Source: Streptomyces sp. NBC_00250
GTDB lineage: Bacteria; Actinomycetota; Actinomycetes; Streptomycetales; Streptomycetaceae
NCBI RefSeq assembly: GCF_036192275.1
Contig: NZ_CP108088.1
Coordinates: 186,001-250,000, forward strand
Length of the DNA: 64,000 nt
Direction: 5' to 3'
The position numbers and the translations under genes are program-made. This document shows, one piece after another, positions 40,874 to 48,589 of this stretch (position 1 is its first letter; the number at the start of each line of letters is the position of its first letter). The notes under the pieces were generated by a model. The model saw nothing but the letters and a program-made list of their open reading frames with translations. It had not been told where the DNA came from and searched no databases.

Positions 40874-42163
40874 GTGGCCGACACACCCATACCGACAGCC
40901 GCCAAGACCCCTGCCCCGCCCCCGCGTTCGGTCCTCCGGGACCCCGCCTTCCTGCGCCTGTGGGCGGGCACCACCGCCTCCGGCCTCGCGACCTGGGCCC
41001 TCCCCTTCGTCCTCGGGCTCGCCGTACTGCACCGCGACCTCGGCGCCGCCGGACTCGGCCTCGTGCTCGCCGCCCGCACGGTCGGCTTCCTCGCCGCCGT
41101 CGCCGTCGGCGGCGTGCTGGCCGACCGGCACTCCCGTCGGGCGGTCGTCCTCTGGTCCGCCCTCGCGGCCGGGGCCGCCGCGCCCCTGCTCGCCGCCGGA
41201 CTCGGCCGCTCGCTGGCGCTGATGACGTTCGCCGCGGCCCTGGCCGGGGCCGGGCAGGGCGCCTGCCGTCCGGCATTCCAGGCACTCACCGCCGAGACCG
41301 TCGAACCAGGGCGGCGCCAGCAGGCCAACGCCGCCATGACCATGGCGGTACGCGGCTCCACACTCGCCGGACCCGCCCTGACCGCGCTCCTCGCGGCCTT
41401 CCTCGACGTCCGAACACTGCTGCTCGGCATCGGCCTGCTCTGGCTGGTCGCGGCACTCGCCCCGGGCAACGGCACGGCCGTCGCCGCGGAGGGGGACGCG
41501 GAGTCCGCCGGAGAACCCGCCCCGCACGCCGGGACCCGTCCCGGGTTCCGCGCCGAATTCCTTGAGGGCATACGGGAGGCCCGCCGGCATCCCTGGTTCC
41601 TCGCCGGACTCGGCGCACTCGTCGCCGTCATCGCGCTCGGCTACTCCGCCACCAGCGTCGCGCTGCCCCTGATCAGCCGTGACCGCTACGGCACCGAGTG
41701 GGTCCTGGCCGCGGCCATGACCGCGTACACCGTGGGTGCCCTCGGCGGGGCCCTCGTCATCGCCCGGTGGCGGCCGCGCTCCCAGGGCTGGGCCGCCCTC
41801 GCCGGGCTCGGCACGTACGCCGTCGCGCCGCTCAGCCTGATGCTGCCGGTGCACCCGGCCGTGGTCGTGGCCGCGTACGCCGTGGCCGGGATCGGCATCG
41901 AGCTCTTCAACGTGCCGTGGTTCACCGCCACGCAGCGCGAGGTGGCCCCGGACAAGTTGGCCCGTGTCTCGTCGCTGGACTTCCTGGTGTCCTACGGCCT
42001 CGCACCCGTCGGCCTCGCCCTGATCGCCCCCGCCATCGAGCACTTCGGCGTGACAGCCGTCCTCGCCGCGTGTGCCGGGGCCTGCTTCCTCGTACCGGCC
42101 GCGGCGGCCCTCGTACCCACCGTCCGCCACTTCGCACGTACGGCCCCGGTCCGGGCGGACTGA
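40874..42163 (+). CDS. MFS exporter divergent from the metal-uptake operon
   Basis: A 429-residue protein from GTG 40874, with GAGGAG ten bases upstream. About twelve helices; the A-motif loop is GGVLADRHSRRAVV and the central loop (about 205-235) is Glu/Pro-rich. It resembles the EntS-like group of MFS exporters that release siderophores (WALPFVLGLAVLHRD, NVPWFTATQREVAPDKLARVSSLDFL). Sharing the promoter region and putative Zur box with the uptake operon suggests it exports the apo-chelator made by the PLP, kinase and DUF364 proteins. Confidence 0.88.
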   Translation: MADTPIPTAAKTPAPPPRSVLRDPAFLRLWAGTTASGLATWALPFVLGLAVLHRDLGAAGLGLVLAARTVGFLAAVAVGGVLADRHSRRAVVLWSALAAGAAAPLLAAGLGRSLALMTFAAALAGAGQGACRPAFQALTAETVEPGRRQQANAAMTMAVRGSTLAGPALTALLAAFLDVRTLLLGIGLLWLVAALAPGNGTAVAAEGDAESAGEPAPHAGTRPGFRAEFLEGIREARRHPWFLAGLGALVAVIALGYSATSVALPLISRDRYGTEWVLAAAMTAYTVGALGGALVIARWRPRSQGWAALAGLGTYAVAPLSLMLPVHPAVVVAAYAVAGIGIELFNVPWFTATQREVAPDKLARVSSLDFLVSYGLAPVGLALIAPAIEHFGVTAVLAACAGACFLVPAAAALVPTVRHFARTAPVRAD

Positions 42164-42221
42164 CCGCCCGGGTGCCGGAGCCGCCGCGGTGCCCGAGCTG
42201 CCCGGGCAGGCCGGCCGTGGT

Positions 42222-43469
42222 TCACGACAGGAGCCGCAGGCCCTCGCCGCCGGTCTCGCCGAGCAGACGCCTCGCGGCCACCATCGCGCCGTCGGTCCCC
42301 ATCGTGGCCGCGACGACCCGTGCACGGGCACGGGTCGCGGTCGCCAGGACCGTCTCCAGGCCCGCCGACAGGGATGCGAGGGTCGGGGTCGGGCCGTCGT
42401 GTGCCACTCCGATGCCGAGGTCGACCACCCGACCCGCCCAGTACGGCTGGTCCGCACCCTGCGGGACGACCACCTGAGGCACGCCGCTCCGGGTGGCCGT
42501 CGTCGTGGTGCCCGCGCTGCCGTGGTGCACGACCGCGGCCATCCTGGCGAACAGGGCCTGTTGGTTGACCTCACCCACGGCGAAGCAGTCGTCCCGGTCG
42601 TCGATCAGATCAAGACCGGCCCAGCCATGGGCGACGACCGCACGGCGACCCTGCGCGCGGATCGCCTCGACGGCCACCCGGGCGATGTTCCTCGCGGCGT
42701 CGGCGCCCAGGGGCGTACTGCCGAAGCCCACGTACACCGGCGGGGCGCCGGCGTCCAGGAACTCCACGAGGCCGGGCGGCAGCGGGCGGTCGTCCGGCCT
42801 CGTCCACGCACCGGTCTGCACGACGTCGAGCTCCGTCAGCCTCGGCCACGGGCTGAGGATCGGGTCCGTCGCCAGCCACGGCTGGTCGCCGAAGGCGTAG
42901 TCGCGGACGTTGTCGACCGGCGGCAGGCCGATCGCGGCGCGGTGGGTGTTGATCGCCGCACCGAACATGTCGTTCGCGTTCCGGGCGTCCACGTCCCACA
43001 GCTCGCGATTGTCGGTCACCCCCGGCGGCAGCGGCCGGCCCCGCCGCGCGGGCGGCGGCTGGTGCGGCGAGGGCAGGATGATCGGCTGGTGACTCGCGTG
43101 GACATAACGGATGCCCAGCTTCTCGGCCACCGATCGCGCGCCGGCCGTCACCGGCAACGGACCGGTCGCCACCAGCGCGTCGCATCCCTCGGCCGCCGCG
43201 GCGACCGTGCCGAACTGCGCGGCGATCAGCTCCGCCGCCCGCTGGGCCAGGCCCACCGCCGAGCCCGGTTCCACGGAGGCCACCATGGGACGCACGGGGC
43301 GGCCGACCGGCACCAGGGACACACCGACCCCGGCGAAGAGATCCACGAACTCGTCGTCCGGCGGCGCGCACACCCGGACCTCCGCACCGAGTTCCCGCAG
43401 CCGGACGGAGAGTCCCACCATCGGTTCGACGCTCCCGCGCCCTCCGTACGTCGACAGCAACACACGCAT
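42222..43469 (-). CDS. GT1-family glycosyltransferase (glycopeptide/macrolide type)
   Basis: A 415-residue protein from ATG 43469, with GGGAG eight bases upstream. The N-terminal domain begins MRVLLSTYGGRGSVEPMVGL with VRVCAPPDDEFVDLF. The C-terminal nucleotide-sugar domain has VYVGFGSTPLGADA and VVHHGSAGTTTTATRSGVPQ followed by QGADQPYWAGRVVDLGIGV. This is the pattern of antibiotic glycosyltransferases (GtfA/B/E-like), which transfer sugars from NDP-sugars to natural products in the cytoplasm. No biosynthetic cluster surrounds it, so it may glycosylate and inactivate foreign or endogenous metabolites. Confidence 0.88.
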   Translation of the reverse strand: MRVLLSTYGGRGSVEPMVGLSVRLRELGAEVRVCAPPDDEFVDLFAGVGVSLVPVGRPVRPMVASVEPGSAVGLAQRAAELIAAQFGTVAAAAEGCDALVATGPLPVTAGARSVAEKLGIRYVHASHQPIILPSPHQPPPARRGRPLPPGVTDNRELWDVDARNANDMFGAAINTHRAAIGLPPVDNVRDYAFGDQPWLATDPILSPWPRLTELDVVQTGAWTRPDDRPLPPGLVEFLDAGAPPVYVGFGSTPLGADAARNIARVAVEAIRAQGRRAVVAHGWAGLDLIDDRDDCFAVGEVNQQALFARMAAVVHHGSAGTTTTATRSGVPQVVVPQGADQPYWAGRVVDLGIGVAHDGPTPTLASLSAGLETVLATATRARARVVAATMGTDGAMVAARRLLGETGGEGLRLLS

Positions 43470-43597
43470 CTCGCGGCTCCCCATTTCCTCAGCACGTCCT
43501 GGGTCTCGGTCGGTGATTCTGCGGCACGCTCCCGGCCTTGCCACAAGCCCCCCGACGCCCTATATGTTGATCATGAAACTGCCGCGCGGCCGGCGAG

Positions 43598-43834
43598 ATG
43601 CGACGCGTGCGACTCGCATGTGATCGAGGACGGAACCTGGCCGTCGACGACGTCGACGCCGAACTGGCACGGCTGCTGCGCCTCGGCGCGAAGGAGCACG
43701 AACCGCTGCGCGACTACGCCGACTTCCGCGCCGGAGCCGTACTCGACCCGTTCGGCGTCGTCCTCGGCATCATGCACAACCCGCACTACCTGGAGGTGCT
43801 GGGGGAACAGGGCAGGCCCGCCACCGTCGGCTGA
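43598..43834 (+). pseudogene. C-terminal fragment of a VOC-family gene
   Basis: Reads LAVDDVDAELARLLRLGAKEHEPLRDYADFRAGAVLDPFGVVLGIMHNPHYLEVLG, the second half of a glyoxalase-fold protein with the LDPFGxVLGxMHNPH end. The first 60 or more residues expected of the family are absent upstream, where only a short unrelated frame is seen. The remaining frame has no ribosome site. A 5'-deleted gene. Confidence 0.65.
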
Positions 43835-43881
43835 CGTCGGTTCCTCTCTTCCGGAACGGACCGGCGCCGGACGTCAAGCGC

Positions 43882-43931
43882 CGGGCGTCAGGCCTCGACC
43901 GTCAAGTTCCGGGCGTCAGGCCTCGACCGTC
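43882..43931. repeat. Two direct 22-bp repeats in an intergenic region
   Basis: CGGGCGTCAGGCCTCGACCG (and two more bases) at 43882-43903 and again at 43910-43931, with a further GCCGGGCGTCAG copy near 43942. They lie just after the histidine-kinase gene's stop and may be remnants of slippage or part of its terminator. Confidence 0.6.
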
Positions 43932-43949
43932 GGCCTCGGGCGCCGGGCG

Positions 43950-45266
43950 TCAGCCCTTCGTACCGAACCGCACCCGCACGGTCAGCCCGCCGCCCTCCGC
44001 GTTCGGGAACGCCTCCGTCGTGGCGTCGTGGGCGCGGGCGATCGACTCGACGATCGAGAGGCCGAGGCCCGCACCCTCGCCGGGGGCGTGGGTACGCTCC
44101 GTCAGGCGGCGGAAGGGCTCGAAGAGCAGCGGGACCGTGGCGGGCGGGACATCGGGGCCGGTGTTCGACACCTCGATGACTCCTCGGCCCGTACGGACCT
44201 CGACTCGGCCGCCGGGGAGGTTGTGGCGTACGGCGTTCACGACCAGGTTGTGGACCAGCCGGTCGAGGAGTACCGCGTCGCCGTCGACCGTCAGCGGCCC
44301 GGTCCGCGCCGAGACCGTCACCTCGTGCTCCGCGGCCTCGGCCGCCAACGCGTCCACGGCCTGGCGGGCCACCTCGTGGACGGCCACCGGACGTCGCTCC
44401 CGGAGGCCCTGGTCGGAGGCGGCGAGCAGCAGCAGGCCTTCGATGATCCGTTCGCTGTCGTCCGCGACCTCGATCAGCTTCGCCCGGATGCGGGCGACCC
44501 GCTCCGGCGACGGTTCCCCCGCGAGCCCGATCTCGGCCGCCGCGCGCTGGACGGCCACAGGCGTTCGCAGCTCGTGTGCCGCGTTGGCCGCGAACCGCTG
44601 CTGGGCGGAGACCAGTCCCTCCATCCGGCCGAGCATCCCGTCGAACGTGTCCGCGAGCCTTTTCAGCTCGCCCGGCGGTCCTTCGAGCGCGATCCGTTCG
44701 TGCAGGTTCTCGCCCGACAGCCGGCGGGCCGTCTCCGTGATCACGGCCACCGGCCGAAGGACCCGGCCCGCCATCCACCACGCGAGGACGACGGAGAGCA
44801 GCGCGTACACCAGCAGGACGATCAACGAGACCGTCAGAAGACGCTCCAGGGCCGCCGACTCGGCCGCGCCGCTCACCGACCGCGTGATGGCCAGCACCTC
44901 GCTGGGGATCCGGGCCGCGCCGCTCGGGGCCTGGCTCGCGGGTACCGGACTGGCCGGAACGGCGCTGGCGAAGGCCGTCGGATACGCGGTCGGCAGCTCC
45001 TCCAGCCGCCGCGCCGGTACGGTCCCGGTGACGGCCAGGCTGATGGACGAGTACAGGCCCTCCTTGACCAGGAAGTAGACGACGCCCGTCAGCAGGGCGC
45101 CCGCGAACAGCAGGAGCCCGCCGTACAGGGCCGTCAGCCGGGCCCGCTCCCCCGTCGTCACCCGCTTCATGACCGGCGTCGTCACCCGCTTCACGAGCGA
45201 CTCGGAGACCCACCTCATGACCGGCCCGGTGACCCGCTTCGTGGCCGCCCTCGTCACCGGCTTCAC
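43950..45266 (-). CDS. Sensor histidine kinase (OmpR-type partner)
   Basis: About 438 residues if started at GTG 45266, which overlaps the regulator's TGA (GTGA). Internal ATGs give shorter forms. Two membrane helices (about 52-75 and 165-190) flank a roughly 90-residue outer loop; then HAMP (AGRVLRPVAVITETARRLSGENLHERIALEGPPGELKRLADTF), the H-box AANAAHELRTPVAVQ, N-box NLVVNAVRHNLPGG and G-boxes EVSNTGPDV and GEGAGLGLSIVESI. The N-terminal 50 residues are basic repeats of VKRVTTPVMKRVTTG. It pairs with the regulator at 45263-45922 and faces an efflux operon divergently, a usual antibiotic-sensing arrangement. Confidence 0.9.
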   Translation of the reverse strand: MKPVTRAATKRVTGPVMRWVSESLVKRVTTPVMKRVTTGERARLTALYGGLLLFAGALLTGVVYFLVKEGLYSSISLAVTGTVPARRLEELPTAYPTAFASAVPASPVPASQAPSGAARIPSEVLAITRSVSGAAESAALERLLTVSLIVLLVYALLSVVLAWWMAGRVLRPVAVITETARRLSGENLHERIALEGPPGELKRLADTFDGMLGRMEGLVSAQQRFAANAAHELRTPVAVQRAAAEIGLAGEPSPERVARIRAKLIEVADDSERIIEGLLLLAASDQGLRERRPVAVHEVARQAVDALAAEAAEHEVTVSARTGPLTVDGDAVLLDRLVHNLVVNAVRHNLPGGRVEVRTGRGVIEVSNTGPDVPPATVPLLFEPFRRLTERTHAPGEGAGLGLSIVESIARAHDATTEAFPNAEGGGLTVRVRFGTKG

Positions 45267-45922
45267 GACCCGATCCGGTAGCCCGAGCCCGGAACCGTCT
45301 CCACCACCGGCGGCTCGCCCAGCTTCGCGCGCAGCTTGCTCAGCGTGACCCGGACCGCGTTCGTGCGGTAGCTGGTGTGCTCCTCCCAGACCTGTTCGAT
45401 CAGGTCCTCGCCGCTGACCACCGCGCCCTCGGCCCGCAGGAGGGCCTCCAGGACGGCGAACTCCTTCCGCGACAGCTGCAGATGACGCCCGTCCCGGCTG
45501 GCCTGACGGCGGGCGGTGTCCAGGACGATGCCCGACCGCTCCAGTACCGGAGGCAGCGCGGGCCTGGCACGCCGGCCCAGGGCCAGGACCCGGGCGAGCA
45601 GCTCGTCGTACGCGAAGGGCTTGGCCAGGTAGTCGTCGGCGCCGAGGCCGAGGCCCTCGACGCGGTCCCGTACCGTACCCGCCGCCGTCAGCATCAGCAC
45701 CCGGGTCATCAGCCGCTGCTCGACCACACGGCGGCAGACGTCGTCCCCGTGTATCCCGGGCAGGTCTCGGTCCAGGACGAGCACGTCGTACTCCCCCAGT
45801 TGCAGTTTCCGCAGGGCTTCGAGGCCGTCGGCCGCGATGTCCACGGCGAGCGCGTCGCGGCGCAGCCCCTCGGCGATCATCTCGGCGAGAAACGCCTCGT
45901 CCTCCACCACCAGTACGCGCAT
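45263..45922 (-). CDS. OmpR/PhoB-family response regulator
   Basis: A 219-residue protein from ATG 45922. The receiver domain has Asp8 and Asp51 (phosphorylation site in VLVLDRDLPG), Thr79 and Lys101 (DDYLAKPF). The winged helix has LSRKEFAVLEALLRAEGAVVSGEDLIEQVW and the recognition helix SYRTNAVRVTLSKLRAKLG, ending VPGSGYRIGS. First gene of the regulator-kinase pair; probably controls the divergent lipoprotein/MacAB-like operon starting at 46012, 89 bases away. Confidence 0.93.
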   Translation of the reverse strand: MRVLVVEDEAFLAEMIAEGLRRDALAVDIAADGLEALRKLQLGEYDVLVLDRDLPGIHGDDVCRRVVEQRLMTRVLMLTAAGTVRDRVEGLGLGADDYLAKPFAYDELLARVLALGRRARPALPPVLERSGIVLDTARRQASRDGRHLQLSRKEFAVLEALLRAEGAVVSGEDLIEQVWEEHTSYRTNAVRVTLSKLRAKLGEPPVVETVPGSGYRIGS

Positions 45923-46011
45923 GACCCCTGTGTATCCGAAAGGGACCTTTCGCCGATGTAAACGAAACCGCTGAGAGAAACGAAACACCCCTTCGCGGCA
46001 CGCTCCACGCC

Positions 46012-46527
46012 ATGATGATTCGACGGATCACCCGGGCCGCCGCCACCACTTCACTGGCCGCCGCCCTCGCCCTCCTCGCCACCGCCTGCTCGGGATCGGG
46101 CTCCGACTCCGCCTCCTCCGGGAGCGGGAAGAAGGACGGGAGCGTGAGCGACGAGGGCAAGAAGGCCGACCAGGCCTTCGAGCACCGCAAGTGCCTGCGC
46201 GAGCAGGGTCTCGACGTCCCCGAGCCGAAGCCGGGCGAGCAGGGCGTCGGGCTCACCATCGGCGGTGACGGCATGTCGAAGGAGAAGATGGAGAAGGCGT
46301 TCAAGGCCTGTCAGGGCAAGGCCGGAGGCGCAGGCTTCGGCAAGGAGCCGACGCAGGCCGACAAGGACAAGGCGCTCGCGTATGCGAAGTGCATGCGCGA
46401 GAACGGCTTCAACATGCCCGACCCGAAGTTCGACGGCGGCGCGCAGGCCGCCATGCCGATACCGCAGGGCGCGGAGAAGCAGAAGTTCGACAAGGCCGCC
46501 AAGGCGTGCGAGAGCGTGGCCCGATGA
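46012..46527 (+). CDS. Secreted lipoprotein with duplicated Cys motif
   Basis: A 171-residue protein from ATG 46012, lipoprotein signal ending LLATAC. The mature part carries a duplicated motif: HRKCLREQGLDVPEPKPGE with KACQGK, and YAKCMRENGFNMPDPKFDGG with KACESVAR. Each has a C-hR-x-x-G pattern and a later cysteine, four in all, suggesting two disulfide-linked helical units. It is first in an efflux operon with ATGA overlap to the next gene, so it may be an outside accessory or ligand trap for the transporter. No named family recognised. Confidence 0.78.
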   Translation: MMIRRITRAAATTSLAAALALLATACSGSGSDSASSGSGKKDGSVSDEGKKADQAFEHRKCLREQGLDVPEPKPGEQGVGLTIGGDGMSKEKMEKAFKACQGKAGGAGFGKEPTQADKDKALAYAKCMRENGFNMPDPKFDGGAQAAMPIPQGAEKQKFDKAAKACESVAR

Positions 46528-47618
46528 GCGGCCGCGAGCGCCCGATGGCCCGCCGTCGGCTGGTGCTCGCCCTCGCGGCGATCGTCGCCGTCGCGGGCGG
46601 TGGCGCGGCCGTCACCGCCGTGTCCGCGCCCGACAAGGCGCAGGACGGGTCCGGGAGCTCCACCGGAACCAAGGGGCTGCCGGCGGAGACCGCCCCCGTC
46701 ACCCGGGGCGATCTCAGCAGCAGTTCCCAGCAGGACGGCACGCTCGGCCACCTCGGCGAACGGAAGATCAACGCGGGTCCGGCCGGGGTCCTGACCTGGA
46801 TCGCGGCCACCGGCTCGGTCGTCGAGCGGGACGAGCGGCTGTACGAGGTCGAGGGCGGTCCGGTACGGCTGATGTACGGCGCCGAGCCCATGTACCGGAC
46901 GCTGAAGACGGGCGACAAGGGCAAGGACGTCCGCCAGCTGGAGGAGAACCTCGCGGCCCTCGGTTACGTCGGCTTCGACGTCGACGAGGAGTACACGGCC
47001 AAGACGGCCGCCGCCGTGAAGCGCTGGCAGAAGTCCCACGATCTGAAGCAGACCGGCACCCTCGGGCCGGACCGGATCGCGTTCGCGGGCAGTGCGGTAC
47101 GGGTCAAGGAGGCGACCGCGGCGCCCGGCGACCGGATCGGGCCGGGTGGTCCGGTGCTCACCGTGACCGGTTCCGAGCGCGTCGTACGCTTCGAGATCCC
47201 GGTGTCGGAGGCCGAGTCGGCGAAGACCGGCACGCGGGTGAAGGTCCGACTGCCGGACGGTACGGAGCTTCCGGGGAAGGTGTCGGCCGTCGGGAAGACC
47301 GCGTCGGCGGGCGACAACCCGCAGGACAGCACCCCGAAGGTCCCCGTGACGGTCTCCTTCGACCAGCCGGAGAAGGTCGGAGGCATCGACCAGTCCCCGG
47401 TCACCGTCGACCTCACCGGCGAGACGCGCCGGGACGTCCTGACCGTACCCGTCAACGCGCTGCTCGCCCTGCCCGGCGGCGGCTTCGGCGTCCAGGTCGT
47501 CGAGAGCGGAGCGGCCCGGGACGTGAAGGTCGAGCTCGGCATGTTCGGGCAGGGCCGGGTCGAGGTCAGCGGTGACGGGCTGCGCGAGGGCATGAAGGTC
47601 GGGGTGCCGTCCGCATGA
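46524..47618 (+). CDS. Periplasmic-adaptor-like (MacA/HlyD-type) protein with peptidoglycan-binding domain
   Basis: A 364-residue protein from ATG 46524 (ATGA overlap with the lipoprotein). N-terminal membrane anchor (about 8-30). Then VTRGDLSSSSQQDGTLGHLG (lipoyl-like start), an inserted PG_binding_1 domain (GDKGKDVRQLEENLAALGYVGF to HDLKQTGTLGPDR), and the beta-barrel end VKEATAAPGDRIGPGGPVLTVTGSERVV followed by a membrane-proximal region. Actinobacterial MacA-like proteins with this insert pair with MacB-like ABC proteins and may link the pump to the cell wall. Confidence 0.88.
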   Translation: MSGRERPMARRRLVLALAAIVAVAGGGAAVTAVSAPDKAQDGSGSSTGTKGLPAETAPVTRGDLSSSSQQDGTLGHLGERKINAGPAGVLTWIAATGSVVERDERLYEVEGGPVRLMYGAEPMYRTLKTGDKGKDVRQLEENLAALGYVGFDVDEEYTAKTAAAVKRWQKSHDLKQTGTLGPDRIAFAGSAVRVKEATAAPGDRIGPGGPVLTVTGSERVVRFEIPVSEAESAKTGTRVKVRLPDGTELPGKVSAVGKTASAGDNPQDSTPKVPVTVSFDQPEKVGGIDQSPVTVDLTGETRRDVLTVPVNALLALPGGGFGVQVVESGAARDVKVELGMFGQGRVEVSGDGLREGMKVGVPSA

Positions 47619-48589
47619 CCCCGACCACGGCCACGGCCACCACGACCGCTGCCGCCGCCACGCCCGGGGCCACGGTCGTACGGCTCCGCGGAGTCACCAA
47701 GGAGTACGCGGGCGGCGTCAGGGCCCTCGACGGCGTCGATCTCACCATCGGGGAAGGGGAGTTGCTCGGAATCGTCGGGCCGTCGGGCTCGGGGAAGTCG
47801 ACCCTGCTGCACATCGTGGGCACCCTGGACCGGCCGAGCGCCGGGACGGTCGAGATCGCCGGGCACGACATCGCCTCTCTGACGGACCGCAGGCTGTCCG
47901 CGCTGCGCGCCCGGCGCATCGGCTTCGTCTTCCAGGCCTTCCACCTGGTACCGGGTGTGGGCGCGCTGGAGAACGTGGCCGAGGGCCTGCTGTACTCCGG
48001 ACTTCCCCGATCCCGGCGGCGGAAGATGGCCGCCGAGGCGCTGGCCCGGGTGGGCCTCGCCGACCGGATGAAGCACCGGCCGCACGAGCTGTCGGGCGGC
48101 CAGAAGCAGCGCGTCGCCATCGCGCGCGCGGTGGTCGGCGAACCGGCGCTGCTGCTCGCCGACGAACCGACGGGCGCGCTGGACTCGGCGTCCGGGGAGG
48201 CGGTCATGAACCTGCTCCACGAGCTCAACGCGGAGGGCGCGACGATCGCGGTCATCACGCACGACACGGAGATCGCGGGCAGGCTGCCACGGCAGGTGCG
48301 GATCCTGGACGGGCGGGTGGTGGAGGACACGGGGAGCGGCTCCGGGGGCCAAGGGATGGGCCCGGACGCGTACGAGGAGATCGGCGGGACCGGTATGGCT
48401 GGTGGGACCCGTGTGGCTGATGGGACCGGCGAAATTGGAGCGGGCGGTGGGACCAGTGGGTTCGGTGCAGCCGGCCCCGGATCCGGCAGGACCGCTGCAT
48501 CCGGCACGTCCGGCACGCCTGGTGCGCCCGGCACGCCCGGCGCTTCCGGCGCTTCCGGCGCTTCCGGTGGCGGGAAGGTCGCCGTCTGA
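47615..48589 (+). CDS. MacB-type ABC transporter ATPase with a low-complexity tail
   Basis: A 324-residue protein from ATG 47615 (ATGA overlap). The first 235 residues are a standard LolD/MacB-type ATPase: Walker A GPSGSGKSTL, Q-loop FVFQAFHLVPG, signature LSGGQKQRVAIARA, Walker B LLLADEPTGALD, switch His ITHD. The last 90 residues are Gly/Ser/Ala/Pro-rich with GTSGTPGAPGTPGASGASG repeats from a tandemly repeated GCTTCCGGC DNA run near 48541-48570; this tail is unusual and probably disordered. Confidence 0.92.
   Translation: MTPTTATATTTAAAATPGATVVRLRGVTKEYAGGVRALDGVDLTIGEGELLGIVGPSGSGKSTLLHIVGTLDRPSAGTVEIAGHDIASLTDRRLSALRARRIGFVFQAFHLVPGVGALENVAEGLLYSGLPRSRRRKMAAEALARVGLADRMKHRPHELSGGQKQRVAIARAVVGEPALLLADEPTGALDSASGEAVMNLLHELNAEGATIAVITHDTEIAGRLPRQVRILDGRVVEDTGSGSGGQGMGPDAYEEIGGTGMAGGTRVADGTGEIGAGGGTSGFGAAGPGSGRTAASGTSGTPGAPGTPGASGASGASGGGKVAV

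Noticed and set aside
42198..42209. CTGCCCGGGCAG as a terminator
   Set aside because: A 12-bp palindrome without a loop between convergent genes; too short to claim.
42072..45281. Plus-strand open frame of over 1000 codons across the glycosyltransferase and sensor kinase
   Set aside because: Antisense to two recognised gene families, Arg/Gly/His-rich and without domains; a GC-bias shadow.
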